Source: Nocardioides oceani (GTDB taxonomy: Bacteria > Actinomycetota > Actinomycetes > Propionibacteriales > Nocardioidaceae). Taken from it: 64,000 nt of DNA. The notes beneath the pieces are model-generated. The model was not told the DNA's origin and ran no database searches. It saw only the letters and a list, made by a program, of their open reading frames with translations. Within the stretch, counting starts at the first letter, position 1; the number at the start of each line of letters is the position of its first letter. A program made the position numbers and the translations under genes. Location: the NCBI RefSeq assembly GCF_030412965.1, contig NZ_JAUHJQ010000008.1, forward strand, positions 62,001-126,000, read 5' to 3'. Shown piece after piece: positions 63,269-64,000 of the stretch.

Positions 63269-64000
63269 CCGCTGCGCCGGTGGACCCGACCTCGACGACG
63301 GCCTGGGCCCGGCTCACCGCGCTCGCAGAGGGCTTCGCGCCCGACCTGCGCGGCTGGTTCGAGCAGGACCCGGGCCGCGTCGAGCGGTGGACGCACACCG
63401 CCGGCGACCTGCTGGTCGACCTGTCGAAGTCGCTCGCCGACGACGACGTCCTGGCCGCGCTGCTGGACCTGGCCGAGGAGGTCGGTCTGGCGGCGCGGCG
63501 GGAGGCGATGTTCCGCGGGGAGCGGATCAACGTCAGCGAGGACCGCGCTGTCCTCCACACCGCCCTGCGGCTCCCCCGCGACGCCCCGCCCGAGCAGCGA
63601 CCGAACGTCGACGGGCACGACGTCCTGCCCGACGTCCACGAGGTCCTCGACCGGGTCTACGCCTTCGCCGAGCGGGTCCGCAGCGGCTCCTGGACGGGCG
63701 TGACCGGCGAACGGGTCCGCACCGTGGTCAATATCGGGATCGGCGGGTCCGACCTCGGGCCGGTCATGGCCTACGAGGCCCTGGCGGCGTACCGCCAGGA
63801 GGGGCTGGAGTGCCGGTTCCTCAGCAACATCGACCCCACCGACGCCGCGACGACGCTCGCCGGTCTCGACCCGGCGACGACGTTGTTCATCGTCTCCAGC
63901 AAGACCTTCGGCACCCTCGAGACGCTCACCAACGCCCGGCTCTGCCGGCAGTGGCTGCTCGACGGCCTGCGCGAGCGGGTCGACGGCGACCTCGACGAGC
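63265..64000 (+). CDS. pgi: Glucose-6-phosphate isomerase, 3' truncated by window end
   Basis: The first 245 residues are visible from GTG 63265 (GTGA overlap with tal). The phosphoglucose isomerase core is evident: [58 protein letters not shown] and [17 protein letters not shown]. It interconverts glucose 6-phosphate and fructose 6-phosphate and so links glycolysis to the pentose phosphate genes just upstream. The C-terminal half, including the last catalytic signature, lies beyond the window. Confidence 0.95.
   Translation, partial: MTAAPVDPTSTTAWARLTALAEGFAPDLRGWFEQDPGRVERWTHTAGDLLVDLSKSLADDDVLAALLDLAEEVGLAARREAMFRGERINVSEDRAVLHTALRLPRDAPPEQRPNVDGHDVLPDVHEVLDRVYAFAERVRSGSWTGVTGERVRTVVNIGIGGSDLGPVMAYEALAAYRQEGLECRFLSNIDPTDAATTLAGLDPATTLFIVSSKTFGTLETLTNARLCRQWLLDGLRERVDGDLDE

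Overview
The window is very GC-rich with strong third-position GC bias. It carries a suf operon headed by sufR, ctaA and ctaB, a tkt-tal-pgi run, an acVLRF1-type release factor, and many -10 boxes of the form TAnnnT placed 6-7 nt before GTG/ATG starts. Together these point to a high-GC actinobacterium, most likely Nocardioides or a relative. The genus is an inference from gene content; no rRNA gene is present to confirm it.

Positions 1 to about 25.8 kb are a prophage or prophage-derived island whose left end lies outside the window. In order: a cut tail-terminator gene, a small SAP-like protein, the major tail protein and a hairpin terminator, a tail-assembly chaperone pair joined by a textbook -1 slippery site (GGGAAAA, 1897-1903), a 1316-aa tape measure protein, a baseplate-hub-like protein with an inserted carbohydrate-binding-like domain, further tail proteins, membrane proteins (one collagen-like), an N-acetylmuramoyl-L-alanine amidase, a holin-like protein, a tail fibre, a laminin-G-like protein and a tail-associated alpha/beta hydrolase. 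A second block (17.1-25.8 kb) has three different tyrosine recombinases, a ParB-like protein, a PD-(D/E)XK-like nuclease, a ribbon-helix-helix protein and a chain of tiny, partly zinc-finger-like proteins with 4-bp overlaps. No classical repressor or excisionase is recognisable. The right boundary lies between about 24.1 kb and the dodecin gene at 25.84 kb.

Positions 25.8-47.2 kb are chromosomal: dodecin, a DUF3099 protein, moaA, a SURF1 protein, an SDR, an exporter-type ABC protein, an enoyl-CoA hydratase, an ABC-F ATPase, a neutral zinc metallopeptidase, a phosphotransferase, acVLRF1, an ASCH protein, the SUF iron-sulfur operon (sufR-sufB-sufD-Rieske-sufC-sufS-sufU-sufT, minus strand), two small membrane proteins, a two-gene ABC exporter, and ctaA. 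SUF supplies Fe-S clusters needed by enzymes such as MoaA; SURF1, CtaA and CtaB serve cytochrome c oxidase and heme A.

Positions 47.2-58.3 kb are a tightly coupled minus-strand operon for an extracellular polysaccharide: five glycosyltransferases, a polysaccharide deacetylase, a large multipass membrane protein, a fused flippase-glycosidase and a tiny Cys-rich protein. It sits between ctaA and ctaB, which are usually close together in actinobacteria. After a roughly 600-bp repeat-bearing gap come ctaB (minus) and, divergently, tkt, tal and the start of pgi.

Three unrelated repeat families are visible in the chromosomal part: a 62-bp tandem palindromic repeat (34.8 kb), palindromes that have entered the 3' end of a glycosyltransferase gene (48.5 kb), and a 114-bp tandem repeat (58.6 kb). 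No tRNA, rRNA or CRISPR array was found.
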